Source of the DNA: Haemaphysalis longicornis
Lineage: Eukaryota; Arthropoda; Arachnida; Ixodida; Ixodidae
NCBI GenBank assembly: GCA_013339765.2
Contig: CM023457.1
Location: 57,263,013-57,327,012 of the forward strand
Reading direction: 5' to 3'
Length of the DNA stretch: 64,000 nucleotides
The notes under the pieces were generated by a model. That model was not told the origin of the DNA, did not search any database, and was given only the letters and a program-made list of their open reading frames with translations. A program made the position numbers and the translations under genes. Below are positions 43,866 through 53,254 of the stretch, piece by piece; within the stretch, counting starts at the first letter, position 1, and each line of letters opens with the position of its first letter.

Positions 43866-46511
43866 TACTTACCCGATTCTAGCGCACCCGATTTTCCTGA
43901 AAAAAACAAAAAAAACTTGCACCTCCGATTGTAACGCGCACGGAACTTTATGACCCAGACAAACGACTGCGGGAGAAATGGGCGATTTATTTCCCGAAGC
44001 AATCTCACTCATCTCACGCCCCGTTGCTTTCCGCTGACCACAACATCTCCTCCTCGGTGCCGCCAAGAGCGTCCGCGATGCACACTTCTAAATGAACGTT
44101 CAACCATGGTCGATGAGATCGCGGCCCACGCCTCGCATGCCCATCCCGCGAGCTTCTCCAGAGCCGCACGCTTCAACCGACCACTCGTTTTGAACGCGTG
44201 ACAGCCGCTGCTGCCATTGCTGTTATCAAGTGCGCAAGGGGAACGATTTGTTGTTGTTGTTTGTTCGTTTATTTAATAGCCTCAAGGCTTAGTAGACACC
44301 AAGCGGGTCCGATCTATATCCAGGAAACTAGGTTGGCCTCCCGGATATAGTCCAGTAGGGAACGGTAGGCAGGACCATGGAGCCACCGATGGTAATGCGT
44401 GTCTTTCTGCAAATTTAGGCCTGCTGTCATCAAAAATTTCCTTCGAATGTCCTTAGTTCCAGGGCATGTCCATAGTAGGTGGTGAAGGTCTGCCGGAACC
44501 GTTTCCTCACAGCAGGTTGGACATTTCACATGTCCTCGGTAGTCCCCTTTCCATCCACTCGTGCGGGCAGGAGTAAGAGCCACGCCCACTCGGATCCTTC
44601 GTAGTACAACCTCCTCCATCCTGGTAAGATTGAGGGTGAGGAGAACCGAACACGGAGGTATGAGAGCACGCGTTCGACGTCGAAGATCCTCCTTTGCAGC
44701 CATTCTTGTGGCCCATGGGTCACTTGGGAGCTGGGCGGGGGATGATGGGGCCGGGCAGTTGTGTGACAGGAAGTCAGCCCGTTCATTTCCTGCAATACTG
44801 GTGTGACCAGGAACCCATGACACAACCACTTGGATGGCATTTTGCTGTGGGGCTGGTGGATGCGTTGGCAAATGATGGGGTCTGCGCAACCTATTTCAAA
44901 TAGTGGATCACTTGCGTGGAGTCGGTACGAAGATTGATGGTATTCAAGTCTTCATTGGAAGCGGCTGCACATAGTAGGGCGTCGTGGATAGCCTGCAATT
45001 CCAGCAGGATTGGGTGCATGTGGCAGAGGCGTAGGGAATACGGCCTTCGATGCTGGGATGAGTGGGGCTGGTCCACGCAGTGACTCCATGCGTTCCTGTG
45101 CGTGAAGCGTCGGTGTAGAGGAGGCATTGATCGTCTGGTCCCGGGTTATTTGGGAGGGGAGAGAAGCTGCGCTTTACCCTCCTTGGTCCGCCTTCTCTGC
45201 AGATGGCTTGTTTTGTTGGAGGTTATAATCGTATAACCCCAGGGTGGAAGCTCATCCTCACTTTCCGGAGGTGCCAAGTTGCCCGGGTTGAAGTGGTCGT
45301 ACAGTGCATGGCCGTTCTGCAGACATGCATACTTTGACAGTCGCACAGCTCGGCGTTGATTTATGAGCTCGTCAATTGTGTTGAGCTGAGCTTGTTCCTG
45401 AAGGACCGGTATCGGGGTGATGCGAGGGAGACCGGTGATGGCTCGCATGGCTTCTCTATTATTAGCTTCCAGTTTATCATGTTGGGATACGGTTAGACGC
45501 TGAAACTGGGCTTCATAAACCAATCGTGGTTGGAGCACAGCGCACGCCAGCCGCCGAGTGACCTCAGTTCTTGCACCACCTGCTTTTGGCGCAATGCGGC
45601 GGATCAGGCGAATGGTATTTGCCGCCGTTTGCCTCACTGCTTTCAGCCATGCTGTAGCGGTACCAGCCTGGTGAATATGCAGGCCCAGAATACGGAGCTA
45701 TGTTGCTTCAGCAAGCTGATGAGCGCCTATGCGTATAGATGGAAGGTGGATGGCGAGCTTCTTGCGGCCAGCTTTGTTAGCGACTGTCATGTACTTCGTC
45801 TTCTCGGCGGATACAGTAAGACCAACCTTCGCTGCAAATGCCTGGATAACTTCAAGAGCCTTCTGCAGCGCTGTATACTGCATCTGTACGTTTTTGTGCG
45901 TCGACCATACTGTGACATCATCCGCGTAGATGAGGAAGCGTGTGTGCTGCACAGTGTCGAGCTGCCACGCTAAGTGAATAAATACAATGTTAAAGGGTAT
46001 TGGTGTCAGCACAGCTCCCTGGGGGGACACCACGCACTGAGTGAAACAGTCCTACTGGCTTCCCTTCTACACGGACAGCGAATGTACGATTTTTTAAAAA
46101 GGCGGCCACGTAATCAACCACACGACGTGGCAGGCCCAACTCAAGCATAGCACGTATGATAGCGTCGTGGAATAGATTATCATACGCCTTCGAAATATCA
46201 GTTGCCAGTATTGTACGAGTGGCGTGGCTGTAGGAGGAAACATTCAACGATTTGACGATATGTGTGAACGCCGATAGAAAAGCCTAGGCGCTTATGCTTC
46301 CTGCGTTCGAAAAATTGTTGGTAAACATGGAGGAAGTCTTCCTCCACGTTCCTAAAGGCTTTGGCGCCATCTTGAGATGGAGATGGCGATGGGTGGGACG
46401 ACATTTCTGCTGTTTCGGCAGTTTCGGTTTCGTATCCGATTCTACCGTTCATGCGGTTTTTCGGCCTACTTTTCCTGAAAAAAGGTGTGCGTTAGAATCG
46501 GGTAATTACGG
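43864..46511. mobile_element. TA-flanked TIR DNA transposon (mariner/pogo-like), disrupted by a LINE
   Basis: The left end (CGTACTTACCCGATTCTAGC, then GCACCCG) and the right end read in reverse (CCGTAATTACCCGATTCTAA, then CGCACACC) form terminal inverted repeats about 40 bp long. Both are bordered by TA microsatellites (43,816-43,863; 46,512-46,538). Internal element sequence is visible at 43,905-44,245 and about 46,395-46,470. No transposase was recognised. Confidence 0.65.
44250..46390 (-). mobile_element. RNase H-bearing LINE (I-superfamily-like), nested
   Basis: Reverse frames, in order, give HATRTILATDISKAYDNLFH (RT motif A, 46,230-46,170), FLIYADDVTVWS (ADD, about 45,940-45,905), a thumb region, NLRTDSTQVIHYL and LELQAIHDALLCAA (RNase H Asp and Glu, 45,000-44,900), VVSWVPGHTSIAGNERADFL (44,820-44,760), and a C-terminal CPTC...HLLW.C knuckle near 44,530-44,470. 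The 5' part of ORF2 is absent and several frameshifts exist. The A-rich 3' tail is the TTGTTGTTGTTGTTTG run at 44,250. Confidence 0.85.
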
Positions 46512-46538
46512 TATATATATATATATATATATATATTA
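46512..46538. repeat. (TA)n microsatellite
   Basis: A TA run abuts the right terminus of the preceding TIR element. Confidence 0.95.
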
Positions 46539-46539
46539 T

Positions 46540-47205
46540 TTAAATATACGGCGATCAAACCAAAGCAAAGTATACAATTGCTTCTTTTGTAAGCTGCCCT
46601 CGTCTGTAAAACGCTCACCGGCACGCACTGGTTCGGGGTCCTAGGCTTGTCGTCGCCGATCGTATATTTGTGTGGCACCGCGGCACGCTTCTTGATAAGC
46701 CGCATCTACTTCGGGCATCCGGATCTTCTATAGTCACCTCGTCACCCATGTGAGCGGCATGAGAGACGTAGAACCGCCGCAGCGCATGTTCAGAGTTTAG
46801 CCCACGCTACAAGCAGCGATAACCGGCTAATCGAACTCGGCGTATGTAGCGCGAGCTGCAGTGTGCTCCCCACTTAGAGCGTGAATACAACTGAACTGGC
46901 GAAGAAAAGAGAGCGCGTGAGATCCTGCCTCGAACGGTGGACAGAGTTTTCTCGGTGGTCGCGTTAGACGATGCCCCAGGATTGTCAAGACACTCACGCT
47001 CCCTTGCTCTTGGTATTTTTCGTTTATTACTGCGAGCCCTTCACATACCCTTAGCCCATGCACAAGCCTGGACGACGCCGCGGCGATCATCACGAGGCAC
47101 ACGTTCACGCGCGCTCGGTATTTTCTTGGTATTGTTTTATGGACGCCGCAAGCAAGTGCTGAAAGAGCTCTGCTGGAAAGAACGCTCTACATTTATTCAA
47201 ACCGT
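46540..47205. other. Unassigned DNA
   Basis: The part 47,060-47,150 is a reverse copy of the motif near 8,865-8,930. The rest is unrecognised. Confidence 0.35.
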
Positions 47206-47207
47206 TG

Positions 47208-47250
47208 TTTAGATGCGAAGCATTTCATGCTCGGGGCTGTGTCCCTCACC
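47208..47250 (-). mobile_element. Hairpin-ended terminus, family H, copy 4 (reverse)
   Basis: TTTAGATGC-GAA-GCATTT (47,209-47,224) is the reverse-orientation terminus, with one mismatch in the stem. The tandem array begins immediately to its right. Confidence 0.45.
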
Positions 47251-47251
47251 A

Positions 47252-47815
47252 CTGATGATGATTGTGACAGGGTGCCCCTAGGGATTGGCCAACCAAAGAA
47301 TCCATCACGAGATAGCTTTGCGTTCAACCACCGTCGTCATCTTCCCGTAGGGGAACCCTGAGTACCCCACTTCCACTGCACATGCCTGGCCAGGCACCGC
47401 TGATGATGATTGTTGCAGGATGCCCCTAGGGATTGGCCAACCAAAGAATCCATCACAAGACAGCTTCGCATTCAACCACCGTCGTTATCTTCTCGTAGGG
47501 AAACCCTGAGTACCCCCCTCCACTGCGCATGCCTGGCCAGGCACCGCTGATGATGATTGGGACAGGATTCCCCTAGGGATTGGCCAACCAAAGAATCCAT
47601 TACGACACAGCTTCGCGTTCAACCACCGTCATCACTTTCCCGTAGGAAAACCCATATTACCACACCCCCACTGCGCATTCCTGGCCAGGCCCGCTGATGA
47701 TGATTGTGGCAGGATGCCTCTAGGTATTGGCCAACCGAAGAATCCATCAGGAGATAACTTCGCGTTCAACCACCGTCGTCATCTTCCCGTAGGGAAACCC
47801 TGCGTAGTATGCGAG
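47252..47815 (+). repeat. Tandem array, four units of about 147 bp
   Basis: Units start at 47,252, 47,400, 47,547 and 47,694. Each runs from CTGATGATGATTG through CCCCTAGGGATTGGCCAACC, AAAGAATCCATCA, TTCAACCACCGTC and CTTCCCGTAGGG to GCATGCCTGGCCAGGC.CCG. The unit is the reverse complement of 33,505-33,645. Confidence 0.9.
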
Positions 47816-47968
47816 GCATTCCTCCTCTCCTCTCCGAAGCTCCTTTCTTCTCCGGGATTGCGCATCGAATGGCCACACCTGCGGCTGGATAATGCGAAGC
47901 AGCTTAGGACTAGAGACGCGACGGTAGCTGCTGCATACTCCGCTGGGGGCGCCACTGTAGCTCCGCGG

Positions 47969-48009
47969 TATAAATGACGCGCGCACGCGCTCCGCTTCTC
48001 TCATTCTTC
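47969..48009 (+). promoter_or_regulatory. TATA plus initiator core promoter candidate
   Basis: TATAAAT at 47,969-47,975 lies in a GC-rich setting and is followed by an initiator-like TCATTCT (48,001-48,007, fits YYANWYY) at a spacing close to the animal norm. A 5' leader then runs to an ATG at 48,062 that opens only 15 codons (MAASHTTQSCPTGRW). A very similar ATG block occurs at 57,975. It is probably the promoter end of a transposon rather than of gene C. Confidence 0.4.
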
Positions 48010-48109
48010 TCCCGCAACGCCGCGATCGAACTGAAAACTAAACAGAACTTGAGTCGACCCCATGGCTGCTTCGCATACTACTCAGAGTTGCCCTACGGGA
48101 AGATGGTGA

Positions 48110-48245
48110 AATGTTTGTCAACATAAATGCTTTTGTGTCTCACAGGCGCTTTAGGTGAAAAACGCGGACCATCATATTGTTTTATGAACACTCGGCCGTG
48201 GCATGAATGATATTGCCGTCCTGTGCAGTCCCACTAATTAGCTGA
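48110..48245 (+). promoter_or_regulatory. Upstream region shared by family copies C and D
   Basis: 48,110-48,240 aligns with 51,700-51,835 (CATTGTTTTA.GA.CACTCGG, GCCATGAA.GA.ATTG, CTGTG.AGTCC.ACTAA), about 400 bp before each coding start once insertions are removed. Conservation shows that it was duplicated with the gene; promoter function is inferred only. Confidence 0.4.
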
Positions 48246-48480
48246 GACCTGAGGACCAGCTCCTGCTTGTGACCAGGTCTATCGCTTCCTGGTGAGCACA
48301 TGGGCTCCTGGGCTGAGTAGCCACTCTCACATGCATGCTCCAAAGAGTTCGTCCGGAGCAGCCGCCGACAGCGCACGCTGGTAGACTTGCTCCCGTGGTA
48401 GCCTATGTAATAAACTTTTCTCTCTCTCCTCTACCCGCTAAGTCGTCACAAATGTTCTTATAACGTCAAGCGCTGACCAC
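48245..48480 (+). mobile_element. LINE 3' stub with CT tail
   Basis: This segment is missing from the equivalent place upstream of copy D. It ends AATAAACTTTTCTCTCTCTCC, the tail type of the RNase H LINEs. No coding part was identified. Confidence 0.4.
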
Positions 48481-48570
48481 CGTCAGTCGAACCGAGTGCT
48501 GTCAAGGTCATCATCATCAGTCACGCGCGGCCTAGGCGTACCATCTCGGGGCACGAGCAGAGAAGGAGGA

Positions 48571-49780
48571 ATAAACATTTAATTGAGCAGTCAGTGTTGT
48601 TGGGTTGACCGCCAGGTGGGGGACCTCCTTAGTCCAGGAAGCCCTGGGTCTTGGCGGCCTGTCTCGCCCGGTCTACCAGATGTTGTTGGTGATCCGGGTT
48701 GGAGCTGGTCAACCGACCCTCCCACTGCTCAAGTGAGGGATTTGGGTTTGGGGCAAGGGATGGTGTGTGGCGGCACTCCCATACCATGTGGTAGAGAGTG
48801 CATGGCTCCACGCAGAATTTACAAGTGTATGTGTGCAGTGTCGGATGCATTGAGTGTAGTAATGTACCATGTGGAAATGTGTTAGTCTGTAGCTGTCTGT
48901 AGATGACCGTGTCTTCGCGAGACATGTTGAGATGTGGAGGCGGAAAGGTTCTTCGTCCCAAGCGGTAGTGGGCCAGGATGTCACTGTACCTTCTGGGGAT
49001 TATTTCTCTCGTTGGGCTAATGGAAGGACTGGCTGACATCCCAGAAGGAGGCGCCCGGTGAGTGTGGGCTCGGGCTGCGGCATGAGCCGCCTCATTCCCT
49101 TCCTGTGATGAATGAGCCGGTGTCATATGATGGAAATTTCGGGTAAATCAGAGGTGGGCCGATAAAATGTTTGCTGCTGTTAATGAAATGCGTCCAATTT
49201 GAAAGTTTCGACACGCCGTCTGGGAGTCTGATAGGATGATGACATGTTCTTTGCCAGTGGTAGCTGCAAGGGCAATGGCTGCTTCTTCGGCGGTGTTGAT
49301 GTCTTTGGTAGGCATAGAAGCTGAAGCTAGCTCCAGTCCCTGGTTATTGACTATGCTGATGGCGTGGGCTGATCGACTGGTGTATAGTGATGCGTCTGCG
49401 TACCTAACGTCAGGCCGTTTCCCGTATGCAGTTCGAAGAGCTTGAACTCTTGCCTTGCGTCGTGCTTTGTTGTGGATCGGATGCATATTTCTTGGTATTG
49501 GGGCGACAGTGATTTTCTCTCTAACATGTAGAGGAATGCGTTGTTTAGCGTTATTTTCTTTCGGGACTTCGTAACCCAGTTTTCGTAGGGTGTGTCTTCC
49601 CGTCTTGGTGAGTTTTAGGCGTTCCAATTGGCTAGTTTTGTGGGCTTCAGCCAATTCCTCCCAAGTGTTGTGCAGGCCTAATTGCAATAATTTGTCTGTA
49701 GAAGCAGTGAGAAGTAAACCGAGAGAAAACTTGTAGGCTTTTCGGATCAAGATATTAAGTTTTTCTTTTTCGTTATTTTT
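48571..49780 (-). mobile_element. RNase H LINE, 5'-truncated, inserted upstream of gene copy C
   Basis: Reverse frames give RKAYKFSLGLLLTASTDKLL, LGLHNTWEELAEAHKTSQLE, VAPIPRNMHPIHNKARRKAR, then RNase H motifs RYADASLY (Asp), TAEEAAIALA (Glu), ILSDSQTACRNF (Asp) and EGNEAAHAAARAH, where the last catalytic Asp is His, then RQLQTNTFPHG and a CKFC...YHMVWEC knuckle. It is the same family as 60.06-61.80 kb. Flanks CAGAGAAGGAGGA (48,558-48,570) and CAGAGAAGAAAAC (49,781-49,793) are the target duplication. Confidence 0.85.
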
Positions 49781-49973
49781 CAGAGAAGAAAACGTTATTT
49801 CTCCAGTGCCAAACTCCTGGCTCCGTCTGCGTGGTCCGGCCCAACGCTCTAAATCTCCCGACGTAGGCATCCCGTGTAGTCCAGGCTACGAGACGGTGCC
49901 TTCACCTAAGTTGCACCGCTATCCTTCCGGTCAAGTACACTGGCTAACTGCAAACACCGCGTCGTCCACAGGC

Positions 49974-50369
49974 ATGGAACCTGAGCTCCAGACGCAGATG
50001 AACCGGACCGCGGTCATCATCAACCGCGAGGGACTGTAAGCGATCATCGCCGTGCTGGGCGTATCCATCGTGGGCTGCGCCGGCGTGCTGGGCTACTCGT
50101 TCGCGAACTACAGCAAGCTGAAGAGCAACGCCGAGGAGGTGCGGCGTTACATCGCTTCCAGGGCAGTTTCAGCCGACCAGCAGCGCGGCAAGCGACCGGC
50201 AGCGCAGATTGCAGGGGGAGCCCCCGTTCATTCGGACACCAAGGAGATCCTTCCTGGACTACAGCTGATGGTAGAAGCTCAAAACAAGGGCGAAGCCCTC
50301 AATGACACCTTAGATATCGCAGCCAGACAGGAGAAGCAGCCTAGTCGTGTCGCCATGCACAAGCACTGA
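49974..50369 (+). pseudogene. Small membrane-protein family, copy C (nonsense mutation)
   Basis: The ATG at 49,974 opens MEPELQTQMNRTAVIINREG, but codon 22 is TAA (50,037-50,039) where B and D have TAC/TAT. After that stop the frame stays open for 110 codons to a TGA at 50,369, preserving the TM helix (AIIAVLGVSIVGCAGVLGYS) and YSKLKSNAEEVRRYIAS. There is no frameshift. It is 12 codons shorter than D at the C terminus and shares its last block (RVAMHKH) with copy A. A LINE sits in its upstream region. Loss may be recent, or the stop could be a polymorphism or an assembly error. Confidence 0.8.
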
Positions 50370-51700
50370 ACCCACTGCCAATCGGCGCGATGACACGACT
50401 GCTACAGAAGGGAGGAGGGGTACCTGGCTCCCGCAGGAAACAATTGTGCCACCACGGATGTTTCTGAAGAGATACTCTTGGTTCATAATAATTCAAATGC
50501 ACATGAACGTAGCCTCGGATCTGTTTCGCACATGGCTGGGTTAGCATTAGTAGTGTTTTGTTGCTTTGCATGGGGTAAACGCACAGCTCCTGTAGCCGTA
50601 TAGCTAATGATGGTCTTTGCGAGATTACAGCACCGAAAAATATGCGTATCACAGGCAGAAATACACGCCAAAATAAAATTATACTCATGTCTGAAATATT
50701 CAATTTCAGTTGATGGCTTTTTTTTGCTACCAATCCCCGTTGTATGTTGTGGCTTTGAGTTTTCTTGCATCATGCAACAGTACATTTTTATTAGCCGCGT
50801 ATTAAAAACCGCTTCATGAGAAACCATGGCAACAACTGTTTTCAGTGCACACGCTCAACTTGCAAGACCGTGGGATGCATAAATGACCGATGTTTGAGGT
50901 GTATCTACGCCCTGCGGCCTTCCCGAGTTGGAAGCGGCGACCCACATCTCTTTCTGTTATTTTCTCAGTCGCAATAAACTTTATTCAACAACAACAATAA
51001 CAATAACACGTATTTTTAGAAATTACACGGTATTTTCTTCGTGTTCACCTTAGATATGTAGAGACGTAATATACATCAATTGCTATCTTTTTACTTGCTT
51101 CTTGATATTACGATTATATTGTATTAGTTATCTCTGTGATTAATACTATGGACGTCTGCTCTACTTAGAGATCTGCGCCTGTTTTGCTGAATATAAGCAC
51201 TCTGATACGACAGGCTCCGAGCACGCACATTTCACTCGGTACCATCAACCTGTTTCCTGATTGTGTTTTAAATAGTCTTCGTACCTTTAGGCTGTATGAG
51301 ATTGCAGATATCGCTTTACTAGGGTGCCCTCTTATTTTATGACATTTTTCTTTTTATAGTGCAAAGAATCAATTGTGCTTCTAGATGCGACAACTATAAT
51401 TTGTTGCCTGTGCACCTTAGTCTAAAGCAATTGTTGAAGCATACAGACTACTGCCAAACTTTTGTGAACGAATTATATATGTCTGAACAGTTTATCTTGT
51501 GAAATTACTTCGCTGATGTAAAACGTGCTGGCTAAGACACTTGCATGCAAATAATTGTATATACAGATTTATGATATATTCCAGCTCGCATTAGTGCACA
51601 CGCACTTTATCGTATTGTTGTATATATTTCCGGCCGAAGTTATGTTTATTATTGGCTTTATGTAAAAAACGGTCCACATTTATTCAAATATCTGTTTTTG
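50370..51700. other. 3' flank of copy C and AT-rich unassigned DNA
   Basis: The 3' flank aligns with that of copy A (AGATACTCTTGGTT, TGGGTTAGCA). The stretch 50,850-51,010 ends CGCAATAAACTTTATTCAAC followed by AAC repeats, like a LINE tail. 51,010-51,700 is AT-rich with nothing recognised. Confidence 0.4.
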
Positions 51701-52151
51701 TCAAGAGGAATCCCTTTTTGCCTCACATCTCTCTTTAGGTGCACTACGGAGGCCATCACATTGTTTTAAGAGCACTCGGAAGTGCCATGAAGGAAATTGT
51801 CATTCTGTGAAGTCCTACTAAGCTGCCATAATATTCACAAGGCGTGCGGAACAACCAATCATCAATGCAAGCAAGCGCTGTCAAAGTCATCATCGTCTGT
51901 CACGCGCTACCAAGGCGCAGAATCTCGCTGCACGAGCAAAGAAGAAGATAAAGACCACGCCGAGGCCGCAGTTCTCGATCCGTATCCTATGGCCAGGCCG
52001 CACGCTTTAAAGCTCGTGACGTAGGCACGCCATCCAGCCCCAAGGTTCAGGACCGTGTCATCGCCCTGGGTGCGGCGCTACGTGCGACGGGTGTCCTTCC
52101 TGTCAAGAGCGTGGCGTAACAACGAGCCCAGCATAGTCCTCATCCACTGCC
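51700..52151 (+). promoter_or_regulatory. Upstream region of family copy D
   Basis: The region aligns with upstream sequence of C (48,110 onward) and, nearer the start, of B and A (GTCATCATC.TC.GTCACGCG, GC.CGAGCA.AGAAG, AACGGCG/GTGGCGTAAC, CGAGCCCA). No TATA box is obvious at a suitable distance; the transcription start is unknown. Confidence 0.4.
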
Positions 52152-52586
52152 ATGGAACCAGAGCTCCAGACACGAGTGAACCTCCCCGTGGTCCTCCTCA
52201 ACCGTGAGGGCCTCTATGTGATCATCGCCGTGCTGGGCGTATCCATCCTGGGTTGCGTCTGCGTGCTGACTTACTCCTTCCTCAACTACAGTAAGCTGAA
52301 GAGCAACGCCGAGGAAGTACGCAGATACATCGCTTCCCAGGCCATGGCAGCCAACCAGCAGCAAGGCAAGAAACAGGCCGCGCAGAGCGCAGGTGGAGCA
52401 GCACGTTCCATGCGGACACCAAGGGGACCCTTCCAGGACAAGAGCCGATGGAAGCAGCTTCACAACAATGGCGAAGCCCTCAACGAGACGTTCGCTATTG
52501 TGGCTAAACAGGAGCAGGTGCCGATTCGTGTCACCGGCGCACATGCACAGGTCCCGAACGAAGAGCAGCCCGGTGCACCGACATGA
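52152..52586 (+). CDS. Small single-pass membrane protein, family copy D (intact)
   Basis: A 144-codon ATG-to-TGA frame begins MEPELQTRVNLPVVLLNREG. A hydrophobic helix spans about residues 21-44 (LYVIIAVLGVSILGCVCVLT), followed by YSKLKSNAEEVRRYIASQ, a Gln/Lys-rich segment, and a polar C-terminal half ending EEQPGAPT. Charge distribution suggests an outside N terminus and a cytosolic tail. There is no cleavable signal peptide, no intron in the frame, and no recognised domain. Relative to copy B the centre (residues about 80-100) differs through compensating indels, while the N-terminal 65 residues and the GEALNETFAIV block are well kept. An AATAAA is at 52,850-52,855. It lies 1.8 kb after copy C in the same orientation. 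Function is unknown. Confidence 0.65.
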   Translation: MEPELQTRVNLPVVLLNREGLYVIIAVLGVSILGCVCVLTYSFLNYSKLKSNAEEVRRYIASQAMAANQQQGKKQAAQSAGGAARSMRTPRGPFQDKSRWKQLHNNGEALNETFAIVAKQEQVPIRVTGAHAQVPNEEQPGAPT

Positions 52587-52971
52587 CAGCTGCGGGAAGA
52601 GTAAGAGATGGCTGGCGCGGCGGCCACGTGTGCCATCATCAGTGCTTCTTTGCAGATACTCACAGAGGAAGATTTCTCCGTGAATACGTGTAGCCTCGGA
52701 AAATTGTATTTCATTTTGCACTGGTGGTAATTTGCAGCATTCAATTCGCTGAAGACACTCCTCCTGTACTGCCATAGTGTTGTGAATTATATTTCGAGAG
52801 TAGCCCCACGACAAAAGAAAACGGCCGCAGGGTCTGCAATAGTTGCAGGAATAAAAAATAATCTGATACGTTCAATATTCTACCTGACTGCCTTTCCTTG
52901 CTATCTCCACCTGTCTTGTTAAGCTAACTTCGACGGTATTCGTACGAAGAAACCTTAATTTTAACCGCGCG

Positions 52972-53147
52972 GCACAAAAAAGCACCCAGTTTTAACGCAC
53001 CACGGCAGTAATCTTGGTGAGTACATAAAACCTAGCTTGGTCTATCAGCGGGGGAGTTACGAACGCGCCACAATTGAGCCGCAATAAAGGAGAAATTTTG
53101 AGAAATTGTTCGCGTTTGTGTTTAAAATTTTGGCATATACATTGTTC
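52972..53147 (+). repeat. Dispersed repeat R1, copy 2, left part
   Basis: The segment aligns with 1-89 plus 1,789-1,872 continuously, showing the site that is filled in copy 1 as an unfilled TTAC at 53,057-53,060. It is interrupted at about 53,148. Confidence 0.65.
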
Positions 53148-53254
53148 CGGAGCCAATATTCATCAAGCACATCATCATGGGTAGTGATAAGGGACTAAAC
53201 TCCTCTATATTCCACACCTCATCGCCCAAGTACTGTTACCCTCGACCTGGGACA

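Noticed and set aside
47252..47815. Possible CRISPR-like array
   Set aside because: The units are contiguous 147-bp near-identical repeats with no spacers, in a eukaryotic context. It is a minisatellite.
52140..52814. 224-codon reverse frame opposite gene copy D
   Set aside because: It is an antisense shadow. Conservation among copies follows the forward frame, including the MEPE start and helix.
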